In this document: positions 25,078-33,946 of the stretch, piece by piece
How the letters are laid out: each line of letters starts with the position of its first letter
Position numbering within the stretch: the first letter of the stretch is position 1
From: JBHJGM01 sp050331815
Lineage (GTDB): Bacteria > Verrucomicrobiota > Verrucomicrobiia > Opitutales > JBHJGM01
Reading direction: 5' to 3'
NCBI GenBank assembly: GCA_050331815.1
Contig: JBHJGM010000004.1
Span: 62,001 to 126,000 of the forward strand
Length of the DNA: 64,000 nt
Position numbers and translations under genes: made by a program
Notes under the pieces: generated by a model
The model's input: only the letters and a program-made list of their open reading frames with translations
Told to the model about the DNA's origin: nothing
Databases searched by the model: none

Positions 25078-26358
25078 TCAGTAAGGCAGCGGATGTGCAT
25101 CCGTAAGTTCGTGCACGATGCCCTTGGCCCGGGCGATGCGCTCCGCATCTTCGGTGCCACCCAGTACCTCGTCGATCGCCTCGGCGATGCGTACCATCTC
25201 GCTTTCGAGCATCCCGCGCGAAGTCACCGCAGGGGTACCCAGGCGCAGCCCGCTGGTCTGGAAGGCGCTGCGCGTTTCGCCCGGCACGGTGTTGCGGTTG
25301 GCTGTGATGTCCGCCTTTTCCAGGGCGATCTGGGCTTTTTTGCCGGTCAAGTCGGGATGGCTCGGGCGTAAGTCAATCAGCATCAGGTGGTTATCGGTAC
25401 CGCCGCTGATGATGCTGTAGCCTCGCCCGACCAGTGAGTTGGCCAGGGCCGCCGCGTTCAGCTTCACTTGCTTCTGGTAGGCCTTGAAACTGGGCTTGAG
25501 CGCCTCGCCGAAGCAGACGGCTTTTCCGGCGATCACGTGCATGAGCGGTCCACCCTGGGTGCCGGGGAACATGGCGGAGTCGATTTTTTTGGCCCACTCC
25601 TCGGTGCAGAGGATCAGTCCACCGCGCGGTCCGCGCAGGGTCTTGTGGGTGGTGGTTGTCACGAAATCGGCGTGGCCGACCGGGCTGGGGTGCTCGCCGG
25701 CGGCGACCAGGCCGGCGATGTGGGCGATGTCAGCCAGCAGGAGCGCGCCGCAATCGCGGGCGATCTGCCCCATGCGGGCAAAGTCGATGGTCCGCGAGTA
25801 GGCCGAGGCACCCACGGTGATCATCTTCGGACGTTCCTTTCTGGCGACTGCTTCGATGCCGTCGTAATCAATCAGGCCATCATCGAGGCCCACCCCGTAG
25901 TTCACCACGTTGTAAAGCTTGCCGGAGAGGTTCATCGGATGGCCGTGAGTCAGGTGGCCGCCGTGCTCGAGGCTCATGGTCAGGATTTTGTCACCCGGCT
26001 CCAGCGTGGCCATGTAGACGGCGGTGTTGGCCTGGCTGCCGGAGTGCGGCTGCACGTTGGCGTGGGCGGCCCCAAAAAGCTCCTTGGCGCGGTCGATGGC
26101 CAGTTGCTCGACCACGTCGACATGGGCGCAACCGCCGTAGTAGCGCTTGCCCGGGTAGCCCTCGGCGTACTTGTTGGTCAGCACGCTCCCCACCACTTCC
26201 ATGACGGCGGGGAGGGTAAAGTTTTCCGAGGCGATCAGTTCGATGTGGCTGAACTGGCGCTGCTTTTCGGCGGCAACCGCTTCGGCTACGGCCGGGTCGA
26301 GGGCGGCCAGCGAATCGGCGGCAAGCGTAAGGGCTTCGTCTGTGGCTACGGTGGTCAT
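25078..26358 (-). CDS. glyA: Serine hydroxymethyltransferase
   Basis: PLP enzyme that converts serine and tetrahydrofolate to glycine and 5,10-methylene-THF, the main source of one-carbon units, some of which feed the purine pathway. The 426-residue protein has QFSHIELIASENF near the start, NVQPHSGSQAN, the LLADIAHIAGLVAAG loop and the PLP-binding Lys in TTTTHKTLRGPRGG. Length and motifs are normal. It stands 104 bp downstream of the phosphatase gene on the same strand. I see no riboswitch in its leader. Confidence 0.96.
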   Translation of the reverse strand: MTTVATDEALTLAADSLAALDPAVAEAVAAEKQRQFSHIELIASENFTLPAVMEVVGSVLTNKYAEGYPGKRYYGGCAHVDVVEQLAIDRAKELFGAAHANVQPHSGSQANTAVYMATLEPGDKILTMSLEHGGHLTHGHPMNLSGKLYNVVNYGVGLDDGLIDYDGIEAVARKERPKMITVGASAYSRTIDFARMGQIARDCGALLLADIAHIAGLVAAGEHPSPVGHADFVTTTTHKTLRGPRGGLILCTEEWAKKIDSAMFPGTQGGPLMHVIAGKAVCFGEALKPSFKAYQKQVKLNAAALANSLVGRGYSIISGGTDNHLMLIDLRPSHPDLTGKKAQIALEKADITANRNTVPGETRSAFQTSGLRLGTPAVTSRGMLESEMVRIAEAIDEVLGGTEDAERIARAKGIVHELTDAHPLPY

Positions 26359-26462
26359 TGTTGCGAAAGCGGGTTTTGGATTTGCGCCACTCTGGGGCGC
26401 GTTAGCGAAAGGATAAGAATCTCACGGGCGGCCCGTTCCTTCAAGCCGTTTCCGAAATCGGC

Positions 26463-26969
26463 TCAGGCCTGTCCGTTCCCGGAAACCTCGGCGCGCAGGT
26501 AGTCGAGGATCGATGGGATCGCCTCCACCATGGAGTCGCGGGCGGCTTCGTACTCCACGAGCGGCCAGCCGTAGGGATCCGGAATTTCCGGCGGCTGAGG
26601 ATCTTCCATCAGCTCGCGAAACAGTTTCAGCGGGGCCTGGCGATTGGGGTAGAGTAGTTCGATCAAGGCACGGTGGCTCTCGGTCATGCAGAGCATCAGG
26701 CGCGAGCGCTCGATGCGCTCGGGCGTCAGGACCTGGCTACGATGATTACCTAGGTCGATACCCACATTTTTCAGCGCCCGGACGGAGTTGTCCGAGGCGG
26801 GCTGCCCTTCGTGCACGGAAACCCCTGCCGACTCCACCTGGAGGGAGCGCAGGGGTTCGGCTTCGGCGGCCAGGGCATGGCGCAACAGGCTGGCCGCCAT
26901 CGGGCTGCGGCACACGTTGGCGGTGCACACAACGGTGATCAGATCCGGATTACTGGCAGCCTCGCTCAT
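26463..26969 (-). CDS. Low-molecular-weight protein-tyrosine/arginine phosphatase
   Basis: Small cytosolic phosphatase, 168 residues. The P-loop is VVCTANVCRSPMA, a C-X5-R-S signature with nucleophile Cys15 and Arg21. The general acid is the Asp of DPYGWPLVEYEAA near the C-terminus. It could remove phosphate from tyrosine or arginine residues; the Thr-Ala-Asn in the loop does not settle which. It lies between the S41-like gene and glyA on the same strand, 17 bp after the former, so these may form one transcript. Confidence 0.9.
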   Translation of the reverse strand: MSEAASNPDLITVVCTANVCRSPMAASLLRHALAAEAEPLRSLQVESAGVSVHEGQPASDNSVRALKNVGIDLGNHRSQVLTPERIERSRLMLCMTESHRALIELLYPNRQAPLKLFRELMEDPQPPEIPDPYGWPLVEYEAARDSMVEAIPSILDYLRAEVSGNGQA

Positions 26970-26986
26970 GAATTTCGATCTGAACT

Positions 26987-27958
26987 CTAGTTCGTTTCTG
27001 GCAGTCCCTCAAGCACTTGTAGCGCGGAGACAACCCGCAGGGCTGTCTCCAGGATAACGTCCGCGCCGTTTTCCTCGTTCTCGCCGTCAAAGAGCCGCGC
27101 CGAGTACAGCAGGTTCAGCGCTTCGCCCTCGTTGTAACGCATCCAGGCGGCCAGGTCGTCTGAAGCCGTGATGTCTACCTTGATGGCGGGCGCGACGCCG
27201 CCCGGAATCAGACTCTCGCCGCCTTTGGTTTTGAGTTCGCCCTTCAGCAGGTAAACCTCCGGAGCTTCCGGCCCGTTGCCGCGGTAACTGCGGTAGACGC
27301 CGGTACGCCCGCCGGTCGGCTTGCCGATCAAAAGCACCGCCTGCTGTGCCTGCAGGGAAGCCAGCGCGGCCTCCAGCGGCCCCCGCGTACGCTCGTTGAC
27401 GAGCACATAAACCGGGTGCAGCCCCCCGAAAATTTCCGGGGCCGTTCGCGCGATCTCAAAGTCGCTGGCTGCCGGGAAGGTGCCAATTTGGTCGAGCGCG
27501 GCGCCTTGCTGGTCGATCGATACGGTTGTGATGAAATCGCCGATGTGAGGCAGATCCTCGACGGTGGTCTCGATGAAGCGCAGGTCCAGAATCAGTCGCT
27601 GGCCTTTTTGAAGATCCTTCAGCGCAGTGCGGGAAGCCTGCTGGATCGAGTAGGGCCGGCGGTAAATGAGCGTATCGGTGATCGCCTCGGACTTCACCTC
27701 GGCAAAGTAAAGGGGCTCGCTGGTGGTTGGTGCCTCCAGCAACACACGACCCGGGTACACCGCGGCCATGCCCTCCCAGAAGATGCGGTCACTGGGCTGC
27801 GCGGCCACGCCGGGAAACAACGCCGGGGGGAACACTGCGGGGTCGTCGAGTTCCGCCGGGGTCTGCGTCGCCACGCAAACGCCCAGGCCTAAAAAGGCCA
27901 GCCCCGCCAGCCCGGAAAGCAGTTGACTCAGTTTGAGCACCCGCACAGCTAGGCCCAT
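26987..27958 (-). CDS. Exported S41-peptidase-like protein lacking the Ser/Lys dyad
   Basis: A 323-residue protein with an N-terminal hydrophobic signal or anchor (LLSGLAGLAFLGLGVCVA). The C-terminal half resembles the catalytic core of C-terminal processing proteases: RLILDLRFIE, then VYVLVNERTRGPLEAALASL, AVLLIGKPTGGRTGVY and SLIPGGVAPAIKVDI. In active S41 enzymes the fourth position after VN-x-x is Ser and the later G-K-G Lys completes the dyad. Here those places hold Thr191 and Arg218 by my alignment, and I see no PDZ domain. It is probably a non-catalytic envelope protein. The homology is from motif reading only. Confidence 0.6.
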   Translation of the reverse strand: MGLAVRVLKLSQLLSGLAGLAFLGLGVCVATQTPAELDDPAVFPPALFPGVAAQPSDRIFWEGMAAVYPGRVLLEAPTTSEPLYFAEVKSEAITDTLIYRRPYSIQQASRTALKDLQKGQRLILDLRFIETTVEDLPHIGDFITTVSIDQQGAALDQIGTFPAASDFEIARTAPEIFGGLHPVYVLVNERTRGPLEAALASLQAQQAVLLIGKPTGGRTGVYRSYRGNGPEAPEVYLLKGELKTKGGESLIPGGVAPAIKVDITASDDLAAWMRYNEGEALNLLYSARLFDGENEENGADVILETALRVVSALQVLEGLPETN

Positions 27959-27988
27959 TCGCGCTCAGGCTTCAACCCCGCACACGCC

Positions 27989-29278
27989 CTAATGTGCAAT
28001 CGTGCCCGTTCGCTTGAGCTGGCGATGGCCGATATCCCGGCGGTACTGCATCCCCTCGAAGTGCACCTGCGCGCAGAGCGCGTAGGCCTGCCGGGCAGCC
28101 GTCTCCAAATCATTGGCTCGGGCCGTCGCGCACATGACGCGGCCTCCGCCGGTGACCAGTTGGCCCGCGGCATTCGCCTCAACGCCTGCGTGAATCAGCC
28201 AACAATCTGGCGGCAGCTGTGTTGGCAGGGTGATCGGCAACCCCTTAGGGTACGCGCCCGGATACCCCGGTGAGGCGAGCACCACTGTCAGCGCGTGCGC
28301 TGGGCGGACCTTCAGATCCACCTCCGCCAGATGCCCGCGCGCGCAGGCCCGGAAAATTTCCGCCAGATCGCCTTCGACCAGCGGCAGCAGCACCTGGCAC
28401 TCGGGATCGCCAAAGCGCACATTGTATTCGAGCACCTGCGGGCCCTCCTGGGTCAGCATGACGCCCACGTACAAAATCCCCCGAAAGTCGATCCCCTCGG
28501 TAAAGAGTCCGTGCAGGCTGGGGCGAATGATGGTTTTTTCGACGGTGCGGCAGATGGCGGGTGTCGCCACCGCAGCCGGGGCGTAGGCGCCCATGCCGCC
28601 GGTGTTGGGTCCGGTGTCGCCCTCGTAAGCCGCCTTGTGGTCCTGACTGACGGGAAAGAGCCGGTACTCCTGACCGGCCACCAGCACCATGAACGAGCAT
28701 TCCTCACCTTCGAGAAAGGCCTCGATGACGATTTCTTTTCCGCTTTCGCCAAACTTGTTATCATCAAGCATCGAGCGGACGGCGGCCTCGGCTTCCTCCA
28801 GCGACTGGGCCACGCTGACGCCCTTGCCGGCGGCCAGTCCGCTGGCCTTAATGACCACCGGCGCGCCGACGATCCGCAGGTAGTCGAGGGCGGGGGCCAC
28901 CTCACGAAATGTGCGCCAGGCTGCCGTCGGAATTGCATACTTCGTCATGAAGGACTTGGCGAAGCGCTTGCTCGATTCCAAGAGGGCCCCATCGCGGTTG
29001 GGTCCAAAGACGTCGAAGCCGCTGGCGCGCAGGGCATCACCGACACCGGCGGCCAAGGGAGCCTCCGGGCCGACGATGACCAGTTCCGCCTCGGTTTCTT
29101 TGGCCAGCTTTACGACCTGGTCGGCGTCCAGCACATCGATGGGTTGGCAGCGAAACTCGCGCGCAATGCCGGCGTTGCCCGGGGCGACAAGGACCGAATG
29201 GCGCGCCGGTGCCGCCTCCGTACAGGCGCGCGCAAGGGCATGTTCGCGCCCACCACTTCCAAGGATCAAAATTCGCAT
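27989..29278 (-). CDS. purD: Phosphoribosylamine-glycine ligase
   Basis: Second step of de novo purine synthesis: joins glycine to phosphoribosylamine using ATP. The 429-residue ATP-grasp protein starts MRILILGSGGREHALARA and has VIKASGLAAGKGVSVAQS (ATP loop), EAFLEGEECSFMVL, the PNTGGMGAYAP motif and EYNVRFGDPECQVLLP. Length is typical. Divergent from mpl and separated from the rest of the purine genes (33.9-40.9 kb). The step before it is supplied by purF in this window. Confidence 0.96.
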   Translation of the reverse strand: MRILILGSGGREHALARACTEAAPARHSVLVAPGNAGIAREFRCQPIDVLDADQVVKLAKETEAELVIVGPEAPLAAGVGDALRASGFDVFGPNRDGALLESSKRFAKSFMTKYAIPTAAWRTFREVAPALDYLRIVGAPVVIKASGLAAGKGVSVAQSLEEAEAAVRSMLDDNKFGESGKEIVIEAFLEGEECSFMVLVAGQEYRLFPVSQDHKAAYEGDTGPNTGGMGAYAPAAVATPAICRTVEKTIIRPSLHGLFTEGIDFRGILYVGVMLTQEGPQVLEYNVRFGDPECQVLLPLVEGDLAEIFRACARGHLAEVDLKVRPAHALTVVLASPGYPGAYPKGLPITLPTQLPPDCWLIHAGVEANAAGQLVTGGGRVMCATARANDLETAARQAYALCAQVHFEGMQYRRDIGHRQLKRTGTIAH

Positions 29279-29376
29279 GCTGCTTCGCTGGCTGAGTCCG
29301 TATGGCGTTGCCCGAGGCCATTCGACACAAAGTTTTTCGTTTTGCCGAGATCGGATTGGGGCCTAGCCTCCCGCCC

Positions 29377-30831
29377 ATGCAGGGCACCTTGATCGCGCCA
29401 GGCGCGCGTGTTTACTTTTTGGGCATCGCGGGCACGGCGATGGGCAATTTGGCCTGCGCGCTCAGGCAGGCTGGTTACGCCGTGAGCGGCAGTGACGCCA
29501 ACATCTATCCGCCGATGTCCGAGGTGCTCGCCGAGGCTGGTATCGAGTGCTTTGCAGGCTTCGATGCCGCGCGGCTCGCGGCGCTCGAGCCCGACTGCGT
29601 GGTGGTCGGCAACGCTGCCAGCCGCGGCAACCCCGAAGTCGAGTGGCTGCTGGAAACACGGAAAATTCCCTTCGCGTCCATGCCGGAAACCATCGGCGCG
29701 CTGTTGATCGGCCAGCGGCCGAGCCTCGTCGTGGCAGGCACCCACGGCAAAACCACCACCACGGCGCTGGCGGCCCATCTGTTGTGCACGAGTGGTGCGG
29801 AGCCCGGTTGGCTGCTGGGCGGAGTTCCCCACGATCTGCCTAGCGGCTGCCACGTCGGCAATGCGACAGTCCCTTTTGTCATCGAGGGCGATGAGTACGA
29901 CAGCGCCTTTTTCGACAAGCGCAGCAAGTTCGTGCACTACCGCCCGCGTGTGCTCTGCCTGAACAACCTCGAGTTCGACCACGCCGACATTTTCCGCGAC
30001 CTCGACGACATCCGCCGCAGCTTCAATCACGTCACCCGGCTGGTGCCCGCCAGCGGGGCGATTCTCTTCAACGGCGACGACCTCGAACTGCGCAACCTCG
30101 CGGACACCCCGTGGTGCCGGCGATTCTCTGTTGGCACCGTTGAGAACTGCGATCTGCGCATTGCCGAGTTTGCCGAGACCTCCACCGGCAGCGCGTTTCG
30201 GCTTCTGTGGAAGGGTGCGCCGTGGGTCGAAATACGCTGGCCGCTGCACGGGCTTTTCAATGCGCGCAACGCCGCGATGGCGGCACTGGGCACAACGCTC
30301 ATCCAAGGAAAAGAACCGGCGGATCACCCGCCGCCTCCGGAAGCCTTCGCTGCGTTCCGCGGGGTGCGCCGCCGGCAGCAAGTCCTTGTCGAGACGGAGT
30401 CCGTCGTGCTGATTGAGGACTTTGCCCACCATCCTACCGCCATCGCGGGCACGCTGGAGGCCCTGCACGCGGCACGCCCGGGGCACCGGCTGCTCGCGGC
30501 GTTTGAGCCCCGCAGTAATACCGCCCGCAGTGCCTACTTTCAGGAGGCGTTTGCCACGGCGCTTTCGGGGGCAGACGTAGTCTTGCTGGCTCCGGTTGTC
30601 GGTGGCGAAGGTCGCGTCGAAAACGCCGTCCGCCTCGACCCCCAGCAACTCGCCGCCGATCTCCAGCGCACAGGTACCACCGCCACCGCCTGCGCCTCTT
30701 TTGATGCACTGGCCACCACTGCTCGCCAGGCGTTTCAGCAGGCCACCCCTGAGGCCCCCCTGCAGGCGGTTCTCTTCACCAACGGCGCTTTTGGCGGCAT
30801 CCTCCCAGGCCTGGTGTCCGCTTTGAGCTAG
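29377..30831 (+). CDS. mpl: UDP-N-acetylmuramate:L-Ala-gamma-D-Glu-meso-DAP ligase (murein peptide recycling)
   Basis: Attaches recycled tripeptide to UDP-MurNAc, returning cell-wall material to the peptidoglycan precursor pool. Mur ligase architecture: a Rossmann start RVYFLGIAGTAMGNLACAL, ATP loop VVAGTHGKTTTTALAA, IEGDEYDSAFFDKRSKF (metal-site Glu and the carbamylated-Lys region), and C-terminal IEDFAHHPTAI with FEPRSNTARS, both typical of Mpl rather than MurC. ATG 29377 gives 484 residues; an in-frame ATG at 29302 adds 25 atypical residues. Meso-DAP peptides are its substrate, which links it to the unusual DapF homologue in this window. Confidence 0.9.
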   Translation: MQGTLIAPGARVYFLGIAGTAMGNLACALRQAGYAVSGSDANIYPPMSEVLAEAGIECFAGFDAARLAALEPDCVVVGNAASRGNPEVEWLLETRKIPFASMPETIGALLIGQRPSLVVAGTHGKTTTTALAAHLLCTSGAEPGWLLGGVPHDLPSGCHVGNATVPFVIEGDEYDSAFFDKRSKFVHYRPRVLCLNNLEFDHADIFRDLDDIRRSFNHVTRLVPASGAILFNGDDLELRNLADTPWCRRFSVGTVENCDLRIAEFAETSTGSAFRLLWKGAPWVEIRWPLHGLFNARNAAMAALGTTLIQGKEPADHPPPPEAFAAFRGVRRRQQVLVETESVVLIEDFAHHPTAIAGTLEALHAARPGHRLLAAFEPRSNTARSAYFQEAFATALSGADVVLLAPVVGGEGRVENAVRLDPQQLAADLQRTGTTATACASFDALATTARQAFQQATPEAPLQAVLFTNGAFGGILPGLVSALS

Positions 30832-31286
30832 CAAGTAACAAAAGCACCCCGTCGTTCTATTAAGCTGCGGATGGGACCTGGGTGTATTTGCGTGGCGCAA
30901 GAGTGTGCAGGTATTTTAGCCACAGATGAAACACAGCTTGAACACGGATGGAAGAGCAAGGGCACAAATTTTAGAAACGAGCATTGAAATAAATGTTACG
31001 GGATACAGTTTTAAATATAGGTATAATGAAGACGCGATTTCACATACTAACTGAAAGAGCCTCGATCTAATCCCAAAAGATTAGTGATTTATCCGTATGT
31101 CATCTGTGTCTATCCGTGGCTAATCTGTGGTCAGGTCTTTAAACACGGATGGAATTTAGATAGAAATCCGGGGTGGCGAGTCTTTTTAACGCACCCTGAA
31201 TAGTCCTCGTTCCTTCTTCGGCCGGGCGGTTTGTCTGATTCGTGTTCAATTTGTGCGCATTCGTGATTCAATCAACCAGCACAGCC
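30832..31286. repeat. Gene-free stretch with degenerate CACAGATG/CACGGATGG-type repeats
   Basis: No supportable gene in 455 bp. It holds an imperfect inverted repeat: TTAGCCACAGATGAAACACAG at 30916-30936 and, on the other strand, TTAGCCACGGATAGACACAG at 31123-31104. It also holds an exact 13-bp direct repeat, AACACGGATGGAA, at 30941-30953 and 31142-31154, and a related phrase (ATTCGTGTTCAATTTGTGCG onward) at 31238-31269. The region is visibly richer in A+T than the genes around it. Both flanking genes end here, so it also separates convergent transcripts. Confidence 0.7.
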
Positions 31287-32612
31287 TTACTGCTTCGCCA
31301 CGATCTTCTTCAGAATACGTGAGTTGCGGCCGTTCTTTTCGTAATCGGCTCGTCGGGCCTTGGGCAGGTCGCTGACGCTGCCTTCGGAGAAGCCGCAAAT
31401 CTCGCTGAAAAAACTCGAAGTACGCGTGCTCAAGGCGATCACCTTACTGGCACCGCGCCGCGCAGCCTCCTCGCAGCAAAAGGCCACCATGCGCCGACCG
31501 GCACCTCGCCTGTTGTAAAATGGCTGCACGTAGACCGAGGCGATTTCCATGGTCTTCGTCCCTTTGTAGGGTAGCAGGCAGGCGCAGGCGATCAGGCTGC
31601 CGTCCACTTCCAGCACAAAATATGTGTCGATGGCCTGTTCGATGGAGGCGCGGGTGCGTTCGCGCAGCGCCTCCTCGCGCATGGCGTTGCGCGTGATGTT
31701 GTGGATGGCCTGCACGTCTTTTTTTCGCGCCGGGCGAATCTGCTGATACTCGTTGGCGTGGACCATCGTGCCCGAGCCCACCGTGTCGAAGACCTCTGTC
31801 AGCAGGCAGCCGTAGACGCGTCCATCCAGCAGGTGCGCGCGCGGCACCCCCGCCTTGAGCGCCCGCACCGCCTCTATGGCTTTCGAGCGCAGCCCCGGGT
31901 CGATGGCCCGCTTCTTCTGGCTGAGGATTAGCGAAAGCTCTTCCAGTGGCAGGTTGACCAGCACCTCTCCATCGACCACGAGCCCGGGTTGCGGGGCCAG
32001 GTAGATCAGTTTGGAGGCATTCAAAGCCACGGCCAGTTCGGTGGCCATCTCGTCTGAGTTGACCCGCAACCCGCGGCCCTCCCGGTCAAAAGCGATCGGC
32101 GAGACAACCGGCACGATCGACTGCGCCAGCAACCCCCTCAAGAGTTCCGCGTCCACCCGGTCCACCTTGCCGGTCAGCCCCAGCGGCTTCCCCTTTTCGA
32201 TGCCGGCCTCCATCGCGCGGATCGCATTGGTCACGGCGACTTTCAGCCCCTGTTGCGTGAGCCCCTGCATCAGGTCCAGCGAGATCTGCCCGGAGATTTC
32301 CTCGGCCAGGGCAAAGGTGGGTGCGTCCGTCGGACCGTCGCCCTGTACGTTGCTGGGTGCGAGGCCGCGCGCCGCTGCCGCCTGTTGCAGCGGCTGGCCG
32401 ATCCCGTGCACTAGCACCAGGTGAATCTGCAAGCTCCGCAGCACCGCCAAATCCAGCAGGAGGTTGGCGAAGTTCTCGTCGGCGACAATGGCGCCGTCCA
32501 GGGCGATAATGAAGGTGTGCTCGCGAAAGAGCGGCACGTATTTCAAAATGCCGTGAAGGTCGGCTGGCTTGATGGCCGCCGGTTCGCCCGTAGCTGGTGC
32601 GCCGTCCCGCAT
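31287..32612 (-). CDS. argA: N-acetylglutamate synthase (ArgA type: amino-acid kinase fold plus GNAT)
   Basis: First step of arginine synthesis: acetylates glutamate. From ATG 32612 the protein is 441 residues, close to E. coli ArgA (443). The N-terminal amino-acid-kinase-like domain (FREHTFIIALDGAIVADENF, VLVHGIGQPLQ, VNSDEMATELAVAL) is typically the arginine-sensing part. The C-terminal GNAT domain (about 290-441) has the acetyl-CoA loop VQPFYNRRGAGRRMV. Feedback control by arginine is therefore likely. The frame stays open to 33026, but that lead is low-complexity shadow sequence. It converges on mpl across the repeat region. Confidence 0.92.
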   Translation of the reverse strand: MRDGAPATGEPAAIKPADLHGILKYVPLFREHTFIIALDGAIVADENFANLLLDLAVLRSLQIHLVLVHGIGQPLQQAAAARGLAPSNVQGDGPTDAPTFALAEEISGQISLDLMQGLTQQGLKVAVTNAIRAMEAGIEKGKPLGLTGKVDRVDAELLRGLLAQSIVPVVSPIAFDREGRGLRVNSDEMATELAVALNASKLIYLAPQPGLVVDGEVLVNLPLEELSLILSQKKRAIDPGLRSKAIEAVRALKAGVPRAHLLDGRVYGCLLTEVFDTVGSGTMVHANEYQQIRPARKKDVQAIHNITRNAMREEALRERTRASIEQAIDTYFVLEVDGSLIACACLLPYKGTKTMEIASVYVQPFYNRRGAGRRMVAFCCEEAARRGASKVIALSTRTSSFFSEICGFSEGSVSDLPKARRADYEKNGRNSRILKKIVAKQ

Positions 32613-32710
32613 CCATTCATGCGAAAACGCAAAAACCGCGCCCGAGCAAGGGCGCTTTTGCAGGTAGAGGCGAGCTAAGGAAGCTGCCCGGCTGCTGCCA
32701 GACGTGCGCG

Positions 32711-32908
32711 CTAGCGCCCTTCCGCAGCCAGTTTCAGGCCCCAGCCGGTAAAGGCGAGTGCGACCAGCCCGTCGGCGACGGCCAGCATGCTCAGTTCTTT
32801 GACCGGGTTGCCGCTGAGCACCTGCAGCGACATGCCCACGCATAAGACCCAGAGCACGACACCCATGAGAATGAATTGAATGGACCGAGCGGTGAGTATG
32901 TTTATCAT
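32711..32908 (-). CDS. Small membrane protein, two predicted helices
   Basis: Not recognised. A 65-residue product with two hydrophobic segments (FILMGVVLWVLCVGMSLQVL and MLAVADGLVALAFTGWGL) and short charged ends. It lies 98 bp upstream of argA on the same strand and overlaps no confirmed gene. A real small inner-membrane protein is plausible, but a short hydrophobic frame alone is weak evidence. Confidence 0.45.
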   Translation of the reverse strand: MINILTARSIQFILMGVVLWVLCVGMSLQVLSGNPVKELSMLAVADGLVALAFTGWGLKLAAEGR

Positions 32909-32944
32909 CGTCGTCAGGAGTTTTGGGAAAGGATTCGAGGCCGT

Positions 32945-33937
32945 ATGGCGCGGCTCCGGTCAGAAATGGATTACTTGGAGGGATGTCCCGCGGCCTTTCG
33001 CGGGCCGCTTGAAGATTTTCAGGCACACATTCAGCTCGAGCGCGGGTTGAGCCCGCACACCGTGCAGAATTACCTGAAGGATCTCGTCCAGTGGGCCCAA
33101 ATCTTGAGTCACTCAGGCGTGAAAAATTGGTCCAGAACCCGCCCTGAAAGCGTGGCCCAAGCCCAGGCTGCCCTCGTAGACCGCGGGCTCAAGCGCAGCT
33201 CGACCGCCCGCAAGCTCTCCTCCCTGCGGACGCTGGCCCGCTTTCTCGTACGCGAAAACATCATCAGCCAAGACTTTACCGAGTTGGCGCGCGGCCCCCG
33301 CCCGCATCGCCCGCTCCCGGGCACGCTCACGCACGCGGAGGTCGACCGCCTCTTGGCCGCGCCCAATCTGGAGAGTCCGCAGGGCCTGCGCGACGCCGCC
33401 ATCCTGGAACTGATGTACTCCTCTGGTCTGCGTGTTTCGGAGCTCTGCGCGCTGTCCTTGACGGATGTAGACACGCCGGCGGGCGCGGTACGGGTCTTTG
33501 GCAAGGGCGCGAAAGAGCGCCACGTCCCGCTGGGCGAACCCGCCATCGAGGCCCTCCAGCGCTACTTGAGCCTGGCCCGCCCCCAACTGGTTAAGTCCGA
33601 CACCGGCAGCGCGTTGTTTTTGAGCAATCGCGGTCGCGCCATCTCACGCAAAACGGTGTGGTTCAATCTGCGCGCCCTGGCCAGACGCGCCGGCATCGCG
33701 CAGCCGGTGAAGCCCCACCTCCTGCGCCACTGCTTTGCCACGCATCTGATCGCCGGTGGTGCGGACCTGCGCCACGTGCAGGAAATGCTGGGCCACAGCA
33801 GCATTGCCACCACCGAAATTTACACCGCCGTCTCACCCGAGCGCGCCATTGAGGAGCACGCCTGGTTCCACCCGCGCGGGGTACGTGCCCAAACCAAATC
33901 GCGCGCGCTTGCCAAGTCCGCCGAGGCTGCCTCATAA
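32945..33937 (+). CDS. Tyrosine recombinase, XerC/XerD type
   Basis: Site-specific recombinase that probably resolves chromosome dimers at dif. The 330-residue protein has a SAM-like core-binding N-terminal domain (FQAHIQLERGLSPHTVQNYL) and a catalytic domain with all key residues: Arg in SSGLRVSELCAL, Lys in FGKGAKERHVPL, His-x-x-Arg in PHLLRHCFATHL, His in MLGHSSIATTEIY, and the Tyr nucleophile in that last motif. It carries an extra C-terminal basic tail of about 30 residues. ATG 32945 avoids a long overlap with the divergent small gene; 32966 is an alternative. No prophage or integron genes are near, so it looks like a housekeeping Xer protein. Confidence 0.9.
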   Translation: MARLRSEMDYLEGCPAAFRGPLEDFQAHIQLERGLSPHTVQNYLKDLVQWAQILSHSGVKNWSRTRPESVAQAQAALVDRGLKRSSTARKLSSLRTLARFLVRENIISQDFTELARGPRPHRPLPGTLTHAEVDRLLAAPNLESPQGLRDAAILELMYSSGLRVSELCALSLTDVDTPAGAVRVFGKGAKERHVPLGEPAIEALQRYLSLARPQLVKSDTGSALFLSNRGRAISRKTVWFNLRALARRAGIAQPVKPHLLRHCFATHLIAGGADLRHVQEMLGHSSIATTEIYTAVSPERAIEEHAWFHPRGVRAQTKSRALAKSAEAAS

Positions 33938-33946
33938 CCGCTGCCG

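Noticed and set aside
26359..26462. Possible riboswitch upstream of glyA
   Set aside because: No glycine, SAM or tetrahydrofolate riboswitch core could be recognised in the 104-bp leader.
29266..30900. 544-codon open frame on the minus strand over mpl
   Set aside because: Opposite strand of a clear Mur ligase gene; overlaps the purD start and shows no domain.
32613..33026. N-terminal extension of argA (138 extra codons)
   Set aside because: Arg/His-rich low-quality sequence that overlaps the small membrane protein gene; the family start is at 32612.
32945..33937. Xer recombinase as a sign of an integrated element
   Set aside because: No attachment repeats, phage or transposase genes flank it; it resembles the housekeeping dimer-resolution enzyme.
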